This document shows, piece by piece, positions 11,490 to 24,300 of a stretch of DNA of 64,000 bases. The notes beneath the pieces were generated by a model. That model did not search any database, was not told where the DNA came from, and saw only the letters and a list, made by a program, of their open reading frames with translations. The position numbers were made by a program, and so were the translations under genes. This DNA is from Porites lobata (taxonomy: Eukaryota; Cnidaria; Anthozoa; Scleractinia; Poritidae). The stretch is from assembly GCA_942486035.1 (NCBI GenBank), contig CALNXK010000524.1, positions 1 to 64,000 on the forward strand. Reading direction: 5' to 3'. How positions within the stretch are numbered: position 1 is the first letter of the stretch; each line of letters begins with the position of its first letter.

Positions 11490-12640
11490 ATCTCTGAAGG
11501 AGTTTTATATCTGATGCAAAAGAAAAAATTAACGTTTTCAATGATTATTTTGCCAGTCAAGCTTCAGTACCAAATAGTGACTCTGCTGAAATTCCCTTTC
11601 TCCGTCGGTGGTCATCAGACTCCTTGTCTGTTATCACTGCGGATGAAGAAACGGTTCGTAACCTTATGTCATCTTTTAACATTTCAAAAGCTATTGGCTA
11701 CGACGGCATAAGTAATAAGATTATAATACATTGCAGTGAGGGTCTATATAAACCATTCACAAATTTAATCAACACTTCATTTCGACTTGGTCAAAATTCA
11801 AGTGCTTGGAAACTTGCAAATGTTTTGCCGTTGTTTAAAAAAGGTGACCGTCAACTGAAGACTAATTATCGCTCAGTTTCACTTTTGCCATGTTTATCTA
11901 GGATCTGTGAGAAAGTAGCCTTTTTTCATCATTTTTCAAAGTAGTTTTCGTCCAGGGGATTCCACTGTTATGCAACTTATATATATTGTTCACGAAATTT
12001 GTGAGGCCGTTGAGGAAGGTAGTGAGATGAGGGCCGTTTTCGTTAATATATCCAAAGTTTTTGATAGAGTGTGGAATCGCGGTCTGATAGCCAAGTTAAG
12101 AAGCATTGGAGTTGAGGGGAATTTGTTAAACTGGTTTACAAGTTACCTTCCTTGTCGTAAACAAAGAGTGATAATCGAAGGAGTGCATTCTGATTGGCGT
12201 AATATCTAGGCGGGTGTCCCCCAGGGATCAGTCTTAGGTCCATTATTGTTTCTTGTTTACATTAATGACCTACCAGTCACAATCTTTTCTCCCTGCTTTT
12301 TTTTTGTGATGAATTTTTTTGGGCTGGAAAAAGTCCAGTCTCCTAGTGATTGCGCTTCCAAAGTAAATCATGACTTGACATCAATATCTGATTGGGCTAA
12401 ACGGTGGTTGGTGGCTATGAATGAATGTAAGACTAAATCAATTATTTTTTCGACAAAAAGAGGTAAGCTTTTGCACCCCCGTTGATTTTGAACAATAGTA
12501 TTATTGAGGATGTGACAGTTCATGAACATCTTGGTTTGACCTTGTCTTCTAACTTATCTTGGCGAGCGCATATATCAAAAATTCATCAAAAAGCTTCCAA
12601 AAAATTAAACTTACTAAAGCCACTGAAATAAAATTTGAGC
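11490..12640 (+). pseudogene. Non-LTR retrotransposon remnant, RT with mutated catalytic sites
   Basis: The plus strand reads as a CR1/Jockey-group reverse transcriptase in three frames. An N-terminal part near 11,500-11,630 (DAKEKINVFNDYFASQ) is followed by SAWKLANVLPLFKKGDRQ at about 11,800. Motif A reads FVNISKVFDRVW near 12,036-12,073, and GVPQGSVLGPLLFLVYINDL comes after a stop at 12,208. Then DWAKRWLVAMNECKTKSIIF and HLGLTLSSNLSWRAHISKIH follow to about 12,580. Motif A carries Asn (codon 12,045-12,047) where active enzymes have the catalytic Asp. The FADD region (12,290-12,330) has collapsed into a T-rich run that reads roughly FCDE in another frame. The segment between fingers and motif A is deleted near 11,940. 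The copy is dead. Confidence 0.9.
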
Positions 12641-15600
12641 CATAAACGGTAATTAATTGCCATTTTCCTGCAACTAGGTGCTAACTATGCTATATTGTTT
12701 AAAAATCAAAGCAATTGTCTTACTGTTTTCGATAAAAACTATAAAGCATAAAATTTCTAAGGTGTTTACAGTGACGTGACGTATATTGGACGTGTTTATT
12801 CAGATCGAACAGTCAAGTTGTACAATTCATCGAAATTCAGCACAAAAAGGGTCCATACGTTTTACAAAACTGCTGCTTCCGTGCAACTCGGTGCACGCTT
12901 ACTCACCAAAACAAAGCCCAATAGTTTTTCTTCAACTGCTATATAAATTCTCGTGACTTGCATTAAACATAAAAAGTGAAAATTACCCACCTTTTTACTG
13001 TTTTTTAGCATGTCTTCCTCTCGCAACCAGCGATCGCAACGCCCATCTCGATTAAACGGATCGAGCCACTGTGTTTGTCTGACAGTTCAAGGATGCATTA
13101 TCCTCTACACAACACGTCACTAAATATTTCGACCAAAATATTTGTCGATCTCTCATAGAGGCCAGAAAACCGCAAGTTAACACTACCGACTAACAAAACA
13201 GCTGGCTTTTCTTGTTTCATCTCGACAACATGTCAAGGGGATTTTGGCTCTAAGCCAATGAATTTGCCGAAAATTGACCACGTGATATTTCGCCATGTCA
13301 GGCATGCGCTTCTCAAAGGGCAGACGGCTATTTATCGACGAATAAAATACCCAGGCCAGAACTATACCCGTCTCTTCCTGAAAGGAAGGGCGGCAAAAAA
13401 GAGTAAGTCGATTCGAGTAGCCCTATTGTCCTTTTTTAATGGAAAATATGTTTAAGAATATTTAACGACGATTACAGTAAACGTCCTGTGTGTAGCAGTT
13501 TTGCGGCTAGAAATTGTGTAAACTTAAACGTGGAATTATGACGGCGCATTACTGACGTAATTCTGTCCCTGTTAAGATCGGTCAAGGTTAATGATAACTT
13601 GCCTAAAGGGTGAGGAATTTACCATTTACTGATGTTTTGTACCATATCGTATGATGTTATTGCCCCCGCAGGGATTTCGCCCAGAGACGAAATCCCGAGG
13701 AGGCACCCTAGTAACTCGCGCGTATATTAAGGACAGTACTTACAGTTCAAATATACAGTCAGTATACTAGAAAAAATCTTGATTTGCTCGAACTGGGGCC
13801 GCGAGGAATCGGTAGGAAATGATGACGTTTCTATTGTTTGCGCCCGCAAGTACAAAATGGTTAGGGTGACGTAAAGACAGAAAATCCCGAAGGGACCTCT
13901 CAGGTAGATTTTGTGACATTTATTGTGCAGTCATACTTCGATACTCTTTCAGGCGTTACGCAGTGACATTCTGTGGAGCAGTTGTTTTGAAAGTTATGGA
14001 CCAAAAGACACTCGTTAAGCGCAGGGGAGGTTATAAGGTGCGTTTAACTGTGTAGATATATAAACACTTGGAGAGTTTGCCGGACACGAGTTCACAAATC
14101 TTTGATTTATATTGGAAGCCTTGCCAGACACTCTTTCTCTCTCTTTGACCGGAATAAGACTCAGCCCCAAACAAGCAAGACGAGTGAACAACGGCTAGCT
14201 TATCACTAGGAGATCGATGGACATTTACAGAAATTCGCCGACAATCAAATTCTGTGCTGACTTATTCCCTGCTCACAGATGTCTTTCCGTTATAAAGTTT
14301 CAAATAAGACTAGAATGCACTAGCGTGAATCGATCAAACGTCCTTTTAATTTCTAAGGCTTACTTTCCGGCAAATAAAATGAACTGAATGTAAAAAGGGA
14401 AAGAGAAATAGCGAAAAATTCAACTTCTAATTAAATCTTTTCTTATGGTTTAGAATAAACTATTCTCGAAACTGAGAATATTTTGATGAAAGCTGTGAAA
14501 ATCGAGCTGAAACTGTGCAAAAACCTTGCGTTTCCGGTATTTATCTCACCTATTGTATGGAATATGTGTGAAAATCTTCATTATGAATCGGTATATTTCA
14601 AAGAGCTACACAACCAGCAAGAATACTATTGACCAACAATATACAAAACGGGGGCAGCTGTAGTGTCAACTATTACTAGTAGCATTGTATACTCCGTCTT
14701 TATTCTTGTATTTATCATGTGTCGTAGTCATTTTTCCAGTTGCCAACCGCATAATAGGCATCAAGAGTTCAGTTGAATATCGTGGTATTGTCGCCACAAA
14801 CCTTTGCTTTTTGAGCTTTTCCGACCTCCTAGGAATAATACATCTTGTGGTGATGTTTCGATTGGTTTAACTTTAAGTTGCCATGGAGACTGCATGTATA
14901 ATGTTTCCAAGAAAAAAGAAATGTCAATGTCAATGTCTTAAACACAGTTCCGAGAAAAACAGACTCAAATTCCATGAATTTTTCATCTACACTTTTCGAT
15001 TTAGAGTGTACTTTTTAACGTATAGTACAAGTTAGAAAGAAATAGCGTAAAAGAAATTTAGTCCGTCGATTTTTTTGAGACTAAAAGCTGAGGACCCAAT
15101 CAGTCTTCTTTTTTCGATCGTAAAAGCAACTTTACCATTTGTACGATGTTACACCTTGGGGATGCTGGCGAGTTGGCTATTTGCATCAACATGCCTGGGT
15201 GAGTTCCGTATTGGGTATGTTTTTAACACATCCTCTAACTTACTTTACTTCAGAACTGAGAAACCTGGACTGAAATAACGAACCCTTATATAACAAAAGT
15301 TCTTGGCAGAACGAAGAATTTACCTTTCCCCAGTACTAGAAAAAGTATATGGAAATGAACCTCGATATAACGAAACTTAGGTATGGCAAACATATTTAAC
15401 CAGCCCCTTAGCCCTTCGTTGTATCGACGTTTCACTGTACTAGGCTTAGTTAGGAAGCTGAGAGAGTTTGTCATTTGAAGCAAGCGTTACTAAATGTATG
15501 TCAAGGAAACCATCTGTAGATTTTACTAAGTGGATTGAGAACATGGCTTGCTCGCTGGCCTGCTTGGCAGGCCTTTAAAAGTGATATAGAGGGGGGTTAA

Positions 15601-16380
15601 AATTGTGTTTACCTCTTCTCTGCTGATTTGATTTTTTAACTGATTATACACCCGAATAAGAAATTTGTACCTCTCAGTCAGTTAGGTATTTCCATTTTTT
15701 CTTTATGTGTATGTGTTCTTTAAATATCGCATTGTGTCCCGTTAGACACTTTTTATCTTGGTGCTATTTAAGTATCTTGCCTTGTACACTACTTGTACAA
15801 CTTCTGAGGAATTTGAACTTGTCACGGCAACAGGAATGTCAAAAACATAATTGGTTTAATAAGCAACACAACAAATTTGCATGTTCTTTACACTTTTTGC
15901 TGCATAACTATGTTATCACTGCACGACTAGGAAGTGAACGTTTTCTTTATATAATTTTACTTTACAGTATTGAACAACACATAAATTAAAACGTGTACAA
16001 AATCTAACAGATATGATCTTTTAGAGACCAAAAACAAGAGAGTAATTAAAATGACTAACACAGTAGGATCAGAGTCCTGGTTTTGCTATGAGAGATAAAA
16101 GTGAAAACTAAATCGGCTTGAGCTGTTTATGTTAGCAACTCAGTTCACTTAAATTTTGACAAAATTGTGGCGAGCGAAAAAGGAAAGAAATTGCAATTAA
16201 AAAATAGCAAAAAATATCGGGCGGGTATGGCCGCCGAAAACCTGTTCGAAGTCCACTATATATCGTACACTATCGTGCGTTTGCTTGGCCACCCGAAGTG
16301 AGTAAAGACCTTCAGTTTATCATTAATGAAATGTTGTAGTCTTGATAAGAAAGTTAATTGCCTAGCTTTAGTACTCTTAC

Positions 16381-19300
16381 CTCTGGCCCAGTAGGAACCC
16401 TTAGACATGCTGTACCGCTAGAAGAAACGTTATTTAAAAGCAGTTAGTATTTAGAAATGACTTTGGTTTAGGAACAAATTTCCTTTGTTTGCATTTCGTA
16501 CTTTCTTACCAAACAGGGTTATGTCCACCACCTAGGTCCGTGTATTGTGGCACCAAACGTCCTCCCTCACTGTATTGTTCCTAAGGGGAAAAAATCACGA
16601 TGTTTTGTATCACAGTTTTACTGCTCATGACGGACTCAGAAACATTCAGGATGGGCATGGCTACGTCACATGACTTGGCCTAATATGTGTTTAGTATTTC
16701 TATAGCCCGTTAAGCCGTGTTTGGCACTTAAAGGAAGATGTTTTTGACAAAGTTTGACTGAAAATGATCTAAACTGTCGTTAATGTGAGAATTTCAGCCT
16801 TGACTGAGCAAACTCTTCTTGGTTCTAAAGTTGCAAAGGATCACCAAACTTGTAATCTTGTTACCTCCTCATTGAGTGGAATTTGTCGACTTGGTCCTTA
16901 TTTTTTAATGACCTTAAATGTTTCGAGGAACGTGCGTTTCTAATGCTCCTTTTACTATGAGAGCAACATTTTAAAATAAAATTCAAGTACATGTACGCCT
17001 ATACAGACGGGTACATCAGGGATTGGGCGCTACAAGTCTATTGAACACAAAATCATCGTTTAGTTTAAGCTCATTTTGCGCCCAAATGTTTCCTTGCAGC
17101 TTGGTGTACTGTCTTGATATAAAGTCCATTAACATTATGTTGTGTAATCAATATTGTTTTTCTTTAGATGTCACTGAAGATTTAGCAGAATGACATGCAA
17201 TGTTCAAGGAAGACAATAATAACATTTACCTCGTGATGGTAGCCGGGATCTGGAGCGGCTTGAAGATCTTGAGCAGTTTCAGTGACGTCATCCTCACTAA
17301 TCAACACCAAGTTATAAAGGCGAAGTAAGCTTTCACCGTTTTGCTTTTGTATATCAGATTGATTCCTAGCAGTAAGTCATCTACTGATTTATTTATTCGT
17401 TCATTTGTTTCCTTGTCTTTCTTGCTAACTGGCTTACTAAGTTGAGTAAACATCAGTTATATTTGGGAAAGGTTTGAAATATCGGTTTAAGTTTGCAGGG
17501 AAATGTTTCGAACAGCTCATATAATAAAGATGGCGAAAGAGCCTCCAGAAATCGCCAAGCTTATAAAATGTAAGGAGAATTACTCTCTTACTGAGAGATT
17601 TGCAGGACTATTTTCTATCAAAAGTTTTAAGTGGAACATGTCATTTCTAACTTCATAAATTAAAACTGGTAAAATTATTGAAAAGGTTCGTAACGATCTT
17701 GTAACACTAAGAGAAGCAGTTCTTTTCAGTTGAGGGCCGAAAGTCATTTGCATTGATACACTACTCGATTTCTCCCCAATGTGTCATCTGCGTACGTGTG
17801 TCTCTAGCAGGCTTCGAAAAATATTTTAGCTCTTTTTGGTTTTTAAGAAACCTGACTCTTTCTTCCACATTGATTGATTCCCTCATCTTATATTTGGAGT
17901 TTTAAATTGTTACTTTAAAAGAGGCAGGTGGTCCAATTTTTTTTAAGGTGGTTCGACCCAGTATTTTTGTAGACAGGTAGGCTTGCTTGATTTCGAAAGA
18001 CTGGAAAGTATCTGGGTAAAACTCAATGCTGAGCTCTTTTTATAACTAGGAGGCTATTCTCACAAAAAACAGCGATAAAATCAAATAGCCTTCATGCAGA
18101 AATCCAAATAGTCTTCGTCTAGAAATTCCACGATATCTCGAAATTGCACTTGGACATTTTTGTGAAACTTCGCTAGCAAAGAGCATTTCCAGAGAAAGTG
18201 CGAATAAGGACTGTAATTCGATTAAGAGCGAAAACCATTGTGACGTCATTGTTACGTGGTATTCCGTTCGCGAAAAAAATTATGTGTAATGTCATAATAA
18301 AGTTCAGTCCATATGTGACCATGTGTTATAATGTATTTACAATAAAGACCAAGTTATTTAAGTATAGGAGGTCCAAAGGTGAAAGGTATCAGTCTATACA
18401 AATACTGGATCGAGCTACCTTAGAAGAAGCGCTAATAGCAATATTCTCTTTTTAAGTACAGGAGTAGAGGATCTATTTATTGAAAAAAGGCAAAGTTCGA
18501 GTGATATTTAAGGGCCTTTGTAGGTTTATGAACAAAAGCAACGCACGCCTTACTTGTTGCCGAGCTTAGTAATTACGGTATCTGTTTAATGACTATCAGT
18601 GATTTTATACGTTAGATTTTTTTACTTTTTACCTAGAAGTAGTTCCTCCTTAGCCTTTTCTTCATCATTTTTCTGAAAAAATAGCGAAAAACATCGTTTG
18701 TTTTTGTCCAAAAGTCAGAAGTGAAGATGCAAATCTCTATGTACCTTGACAGAGTGATCTATCAGTTCACAATCATTTCCACCATGATATCGTTTTAATA
18801 AATATTTTTTTCTATTTCACTAACTTCGTCATTGACACATGTACGTAAAGATAAGTAGATGTTAAAGTATGTTCGTACATCACAACAACCGTAGCCAAAT
18901 ATAGTACGTTGAAGGTTGAAAAATGATATATTAATCGTTTCACGAAGTATAAACCTGAACAGGTTAGACAATACCTTGCAAGAGACCCAGAAAGGAAGCA
19001 AACATTGCAAACAGGAATTTAAAATATTGATTTAAAGCCGTGAAATAGTCCGGGTCGAGTGCATCCTTTTAAGCTGTACAAAGGATTTAATAGCATTGTC
19101 TAATTCGTCTGCTAAAACGTTCCAGTTGTTGAATATCACAACAAATACCCCTATGTTGAGATAACTGACATGTGTCTGTGTTTTGTAACCCCGCTTACGG
19201 AGTTTTTATGTAACGTGAAGCAGTAAAACCTACACTCCACCCTGTGTAATAAAAAAATCCCTGTAAGCTAATTTTTTTTTCTTTTTTTATCCGTAAAGAG

Positions 19301-19460
19301 GTGATGCTACTCAGCTTCCTGTAGTGCATTTAATCTTAGATTATAATCCAGCGCAACGATTTAAAATTTGCTCAATATTTGTTGGGAAATTTGACGTCGT
19401 CATAAGGAAAAGCATGATACTATCTTCGATGCTCTTACCTGTTTTTCAGCCATCTTGAGT
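16381..19460 (-). pseudogene. Gene A: frameshifted paralogue of the microexon gene
   Basis: Five exons on the minus strand correspond one-to-one with the intact copy at 32,095-35,291: 19439-19460 (start codon exon, ATG at 19,453), 18633-18672 (40 nt), 17230-17296 (67), 16510-16580 (71) and 16381-16417 (37). All acceptor and donor sites are preserved. Exon 2 is 40 nt instead of 41 because one base is missing near its 3' end, so exon 3 is read out of frame and a TAG is reached in exon 4. Exons 4 and 5 also differ from the paralogue by amino-acid-changing substitutions, including loss of one cysteine. I call it a pseudogene, but a shifted splice site or an assembly error in a single base could change that. 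Confidence 0.55.
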
Positions 19461-20106
19461 CTACAAGAAAAACAAAGAAATTATTTCAAAAATTGGATTG
19501 GGCTTTATTTGTAACCTGTATTTGTGAAAATTGTGTACGTATATTGATAATTATTCATTGAGGTGCTTCAATAGAGTATGATTGATCAGATTGATATACG
19601 TATCCCTAACTGAAGCAAAACTGAGTGCAACGAAGGCAACGAAATTCAGAAATCAGCTGTAGTACATGTAGTTCAAAGCGTAGTAAAACTCACGAGCAAA
19701 TTGCAGTCTCCCCAGTTCGCTCACCAGATAAAATCAAGATTTCGGCCGTGAACTCGGTGAGTACTTTTATTTAGTCGTCCTAACCTTTACAAATAGCCAA
19801 TTTTATCCACGCCAAATTACCATTGGAATCAAGTAATTGTGTAGATAACCAGATGCAGGGCCAAATTGAGTGACAATATAAATTCTGGTTGTGGGGCAAA
19901 TGGTGCAAATCGATGTGCAACCAGCGTATCGTTGTGGTTTAATTACGCGGAATACGTCTATTGTCTTTAATAGAAAAACTAGTTTCACCTGCAAGAGTTA
20001 ATGGCAGTATCATAACAATAGTGTCTAATTAAGAAAACTACACTACGGGCGTTCATTTCAGATAAACTAAAAAGGCATTACACGCCCTGCTGTGATTGTC
20101 TTCTTA

Positions 20107-20138
20107 GTTCGAGAGCTTTAAAAAGCTCTCGAATTGTT
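20107..20138. repeat. Perfect short palindrome, also in copy B at 35,938-35,969
   Basis: TTCGAGAGCTTT and AAAGCTCTCGAA face each other across a two-base centre, a hairpin of about 12 bp stem in both duplication copies. It lies upstream of the start-codon exon of the microexon gene on the minus strand. No function can be assigned. Confidence 0.6.
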
Positions 20139-20803
20139 CTTCATAGTAATTTTATAACGTCTTGAAAGTATAGAGGCAGGCTGAAAATAAGGGTCCAAGA
20201 TGATGCTGTGTAGACAGTTTTCTTCTTGTTGACACAGAACTAAAGTTCCCGTGTTTTGTCCATTTTAAGAATATGGCTATGAAATTTAGACCTTTGTATA
20301 AGTTCAATGCATACTGTGTGATTGTCTAGTCGTGTGCGAGTGTTCCGGGTTAAAGTGACTGGTGATTAAAAGCTGTTTACCCCAACACAGCCGTTCCATA
20401 AATTGATGCTAAGAGTCATCTGGCGTTTACACTCGGGTGGTACGTGCATCTTATATGCCTCATTTACTGATCGATACAGTAGTGTTGCAAACTTCACTAT
20501 TTATGCTATAAATTGAACAGTCATGCTTTCTTAAAGAAGAAATTGATTTGTAATGAAACGAAAAAACTTGGTCATTGACATAAGGCAGCTTAACCGACCA
20601 CAACGACGACGGTAGCGATAACCATCCCTCAGTAAAAGGATATTGCGTTCATTCAAACTGTTCTCTTGCTCACGTTCGACCAATGCAAGAGAATTTTCCC
20701 GCAGTTGAATTTTAAAGTCAGTTCTGAAACCTTATTCAAGAAGAGAAAGGAAAATTCGTTGACATGTGTCCCCGTCCTCCATGAAGCGTTGCGGTAGGAA
20801 TTT

Positions 20804-21088
20804 TTAATAGAGAGTTTTAGATCCGAGTTTACCGCGATCCTCTAACCGCTGAAGGTCACGTGACATGTCTTTCGTTTGAGGTTTACGACGAGGGTTTTCA
20901 AAGTGGGGAGGTAGGTTTTCATGTATGTCATTTGCTTGAAAGCTTTTAGCGTATAATTCTTGTTTTATCCCACGTAATGATACAAGAATCTTGTGGAGCA
21001 AGTCGTTATCCATTAACCGAGGCACAAATTCGGGCGAAATGCTAAATTTGATAAATCCTATTGGATCTTGAAAACAAGTGCCATTCAT
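20804..21088 (-). CDS. Unrecognised 94-codon frame inside the TIR element
   Basis: This minus-strand frame starts at a true ATG (complement of 21,086-21,088) in a favourable GCGGCCATGA context. It reads MNGTCFQDPIGFIKFSISPE, then a charged, normal-looking amino-acid mix (QELYAKSFQANDIHENLPP, DLQRLEDRG), ending in the left TIR. A donor-like CGCG/GTAAACT lies where the frame enters the TIR, so it could be a first coding exon rather than a full gene. No family recognised. It is absent from the otherwise near-identical copy B, so it is not needed for whatever copy B does. Confidence 0.35.
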   Translation of the reverse strand: MNGTCFQDPIGFIKFSISPEFVPRLMDNDLLHKILVSLRGIKQELYAKSFQANDIHENLPPHFENPRRKPQTKDMSRDLQRLEDRGKLGSKTLY

Positions 21089-21361
21089 GGCCGCTTATTC
21101 AAAATGGCTGCCGTAAATTTGCAAGAAGAACTAATGTAAGAATTTACTGCTCTTTGCTGCTAGATAACCCAGTGTTACCGTAAATTTCTTTTATTTTCAT
21201 TGATTGATATTTTTCCTATTTCTAAATGGAAAAATAAACCAGAATCCACTTCTTTAATCCACCGTCAATCTAAATCGAATTATGTTTGAACGTCAAACCG
21301 CAAACGGGTAACCGCAAACCGCGGTTAGAGGTTCGCGGTAAACTCGGGTCTAAAAGTCTCT
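20809..21361. mobile_element. TIR-flanked element, 553 bp, possible AAT target duplication (short copy at 36,646-36,962)
   Basis: The ends are inverted repeats of about 40 bp (AGAGAGTTTTAGATCCGAG at the left, AGAGACTTTTAGACCCGAG as complement at the right, then the shared GTTTACCGCGA...CTCTAACCGC). AAT flanks both sides, compatible with a 3-bp target duplication as in PIF/Harbinger-type elements. The centre carries GTCACGTGAC and an AAAATGGCTGCC/AAAATGGCGGCC motif. Two ATG frames diverge from within 15 bp: a minus-strand frame of 94 codons and a plus-strand ATG (21,104) followed after 32 nt by a donor AAT/GTAAGAATT. The copy in duplication B lacks 236 bp including the minus-strand start. Confidence 0.6.
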
Positions 21362-24300
21362 AATGTCGCAGTCGTTGCCGTCTGCGTCGTTGGATCTTAA
21401 AGTCCCTATTTGGAAACACGAACACGTTAACAATGTTCGTTTCAATTTTTATCGAACTTTGGGTTGAGATAATTTAGTTTCTTTCCGGATTCCCCGTGTT
21501 GGAAAGGCGGTGATTTCGCAGATTTTATGTCATTCGAAGTGTATTTTCATTAATAATCTTGGTGATCTGTAACCAGCCCTATCTTAATAGTTTGGTTTGT
21601 TTTGCAGGCGAAGCTTATTCTAAAAATACTAAATCAAAGGCGGACCTTAATAAGTCGCGTACTTTTTACCTCTCTCTTGCTTGGCGCACTGAATACATTT
21701 AAATAAGCTCTTATTTAATATGCGGGAAGGAATTTAAATTATATTTTTACCAATTATATTTTTTGTTCGTCGCTGAGCTTTGTCACGCTCAAGCGTTTCA
21801 TGTGTTCTGTAATATTAAGTGGGATTTTACTTGATTTAAAGTTAGAAATATGGCTGAGAATGTTTAAGATGGCCCGTGAATGTCAACGTCTTTTCATTTT
21901 TCGAAATAATTAGCTTCTTTCCGTTAAAAATTCTTTCCTCTGATCCTAAGTTATTTGGCAGACGGCGCGTGCAATTTCACATTTTACACGCTGAGAACTT
22001 TTGTAGTAAACGTCCAAAATATTTAGTAAATGTGACACTGTTTGGTTTGTATTTAAGCATTAAACCGTGAAATGAACAACCTTGGCTTTGAAGTTCTTTC
22101 GTTCGACCGCCGTCAACAGTCCTCTCGTGGAAGCGAAACAAGTTTGTACAGTTCCCACGTATCTGAAAATGTTTTTTTTTTAAGATTCATAAACAGGTTA
22201 GCTGCATCTCTTAGCTATCGTAGGTTGTCTCACCTTTGTTTTTTCCTCTCCTGTTGGAGAAAAAGAGAGAAGATAAATTTCTGGCTGGGGTTGAAGTCTG
22301 TCGAGGTGAAAACGCGAGAATGCCGCCGGACTACAAGCTGTTGAGTGCTCTTTTTAAGCTTGGCCACAGAACTGAGATATCACTGATTTAGCTGTCAAAC
22401 AATAGGCACGTCAATCGCCTGTCAACGGAAGCTCTAAATCCGTCCCTTTTCTGGCGTTGTCCACGAACTTTGACGGCAATTATCGAACAAATTTGTTGCC
22501 TTTGGATTCGATTTGGATAGTTCTAGCGTGCAATGCAGGCGTGTTATGGGGGCGGGCGAAAGCTGCTTGTTTTTGGCGTGCTATGCGGCGTAGGGTAGTT
22601 CTAACCTGAGTATCAGGCCATCTTTAGGGATCAGGGGAGAGTGGGTAAGAAAGGCGAAGGGGGAAGTGGACGACAGAACAGAAGCGAGCAGACAAAAGCG
22701 CGGGACTCTTTTCGTTTAGAAGTACACTTTATTACGATGTATCTGCCAGCACTCTGGGTTAGGTCTAATAAAAACTGAACTTTTGCGTGTCTTGCGCTCC
22801 TCGCTCGCTTAAAAAACGGGAAAAAGAAAATAGTAATGAAAAATGAACATAACAAAAGTTGACTTACGCACGACCCCAGAAAAGAGGGAACACAATAAGT
22901 GAGTGCATTCAATTAGAAGAGCGGCCAAATCAGTGTCAAAAATTGCCACAGTCAAGATCGACGAACACCGTCACCGCGACACAGATTCAATCAGGCAGAG
23001 CGAGAACATTTATTATTCATCTAAGCCTACTTTTTACCTCTCTCTTGCTTGGCGAACTAAATACATTTAAGTAAGCTCTTATTTGATATGCGGGAAGGAA
23101 TTTAAATTATATTTTAACCAAGTCAAGTCCAGTCAATTTTTCTTTAAACTCACACAGAATAATTATAATTAATACAAATTAGTGCTTTAAAATATAAAAT
23201 CGAGAGATTGTGATTGATTTTCTTAACATCAATAGATAAAGAATTCCAAAGTTTTGGACCAGTGTAACTGAGAGAACGAATGCCGTTTTGAGTGGTATGA
23301 ACAGATTTAACAAACATATTACCATGTTGTTCGTCGCTGAGCTTTGTCACGCTCAAGTGTTTCATATGCTTTTTGTAATATTAAGTGGGATTTTACTTGA
23401 TTTAAAGTTAGAAATATGGCTGAGAATGTTTAAAGTGGCCCGTGAATGTCATCGTCTTTTCATGTTACGAAATAATGAGCTTCTTTTCGTTAAAAGTTCT
23501 TTCCTCCGACGCTAGGTTATTTGGTAGACGGCGCCTGCAATTTCACATTTTACACGCTGAGAACCTTTGTTGTAAACTTCCAAAATGTTTAGTAAATGTG
23601 ACACTGTTTGGTTTGTATTTTAAGCATTAAACCGTGAAATGAACAACCTTGGCTTTGAAGTTCTTTCGTTCGACCGCGGTCAACAGTCCTCTCGTGGAAG
23701 CGAAACAAGTTTGTACAGTTCCCACGTATCTGAAAAGGTTTTTTTAAGATTCATAAACAGGTTAGCTGCATCTCTTAGCCATCGTACGTTGTCTTACCTT
23801 TGTTTTTTTCTCTCCTGTTGGAGAAAAAGTGAGAAGATAAATTTCTGGCAAGGGTGAAGTCTCTCGAGGTGAAAACGCGAGAATGCTGGCTACAAGCTGT
23901 TGAGTGTTTTGGCCAAAATCTTGACCACAAAATTGAGATATCACTGATTTAGCTGTCAAACAATAGGCACGTCAATCGCCTGTCAACGGAAGCTCTAAAT
24001 CCGTCCCTTTTCTGGCGTTGTCCACGACATTAAGCAATTGAACGAATCTGTTGCCTTTGGATTCGACTTGGATAGTTCTAGCGTGCAATGCAGGCGTGTT
24101 ATGGGGGCGGGCGAAAGCTGCTTGTTTTTGGCGTGCTATGCGGCGTAGGGTAGTTCTAACCTGAGTATCAGGCCATCTTTAGGGATCAGGGGAGAGTGGG
24201 TAAGAAAGGCGAAGGGGGAAGTGGACGACAGAACAGAAGCGAGCAGACAAAAGCGCGGGAATCTTTTCGTTTAGAGGTATACTTTTATGACGATGTATCT

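Larger units (their letters stand above)
13525..21375. repeat. Segmental duplication, copy A (partner 29,880-36,977)
   Basis: About 7.8 kb here aligns in the same orientation with copy B. From about 17,170 to 21,361 the copies are nearly identical apart from small indels and one 236-bp difference. From 13,525 to 17,170 they are clearly more diverged. Copy A holds about 1.0 kb (13,661-14,674) that is absent from B, including the hairpin GGGATTTCG..CGAAATCCC near 13,673-13,698. Copy B has extra blocks at 29,929-30,330 and 32,513-32,690. The right end of both copies falls inside a dispersed repeat, which suggests repeat-mediated exchange. The block carries paralogue A of the microexon gene. Confidence 0.85.

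Noticed and set aside
16225..16320. Terminal exon for genes A/B reading WPSKRT and ending at TAG (also about 31,945-32,030)
   Set aside because: Both copies are open to the same stop, but the acceptor (GATAAACTGAAG) has no pyrimidine tract and replacement differences are numerous.
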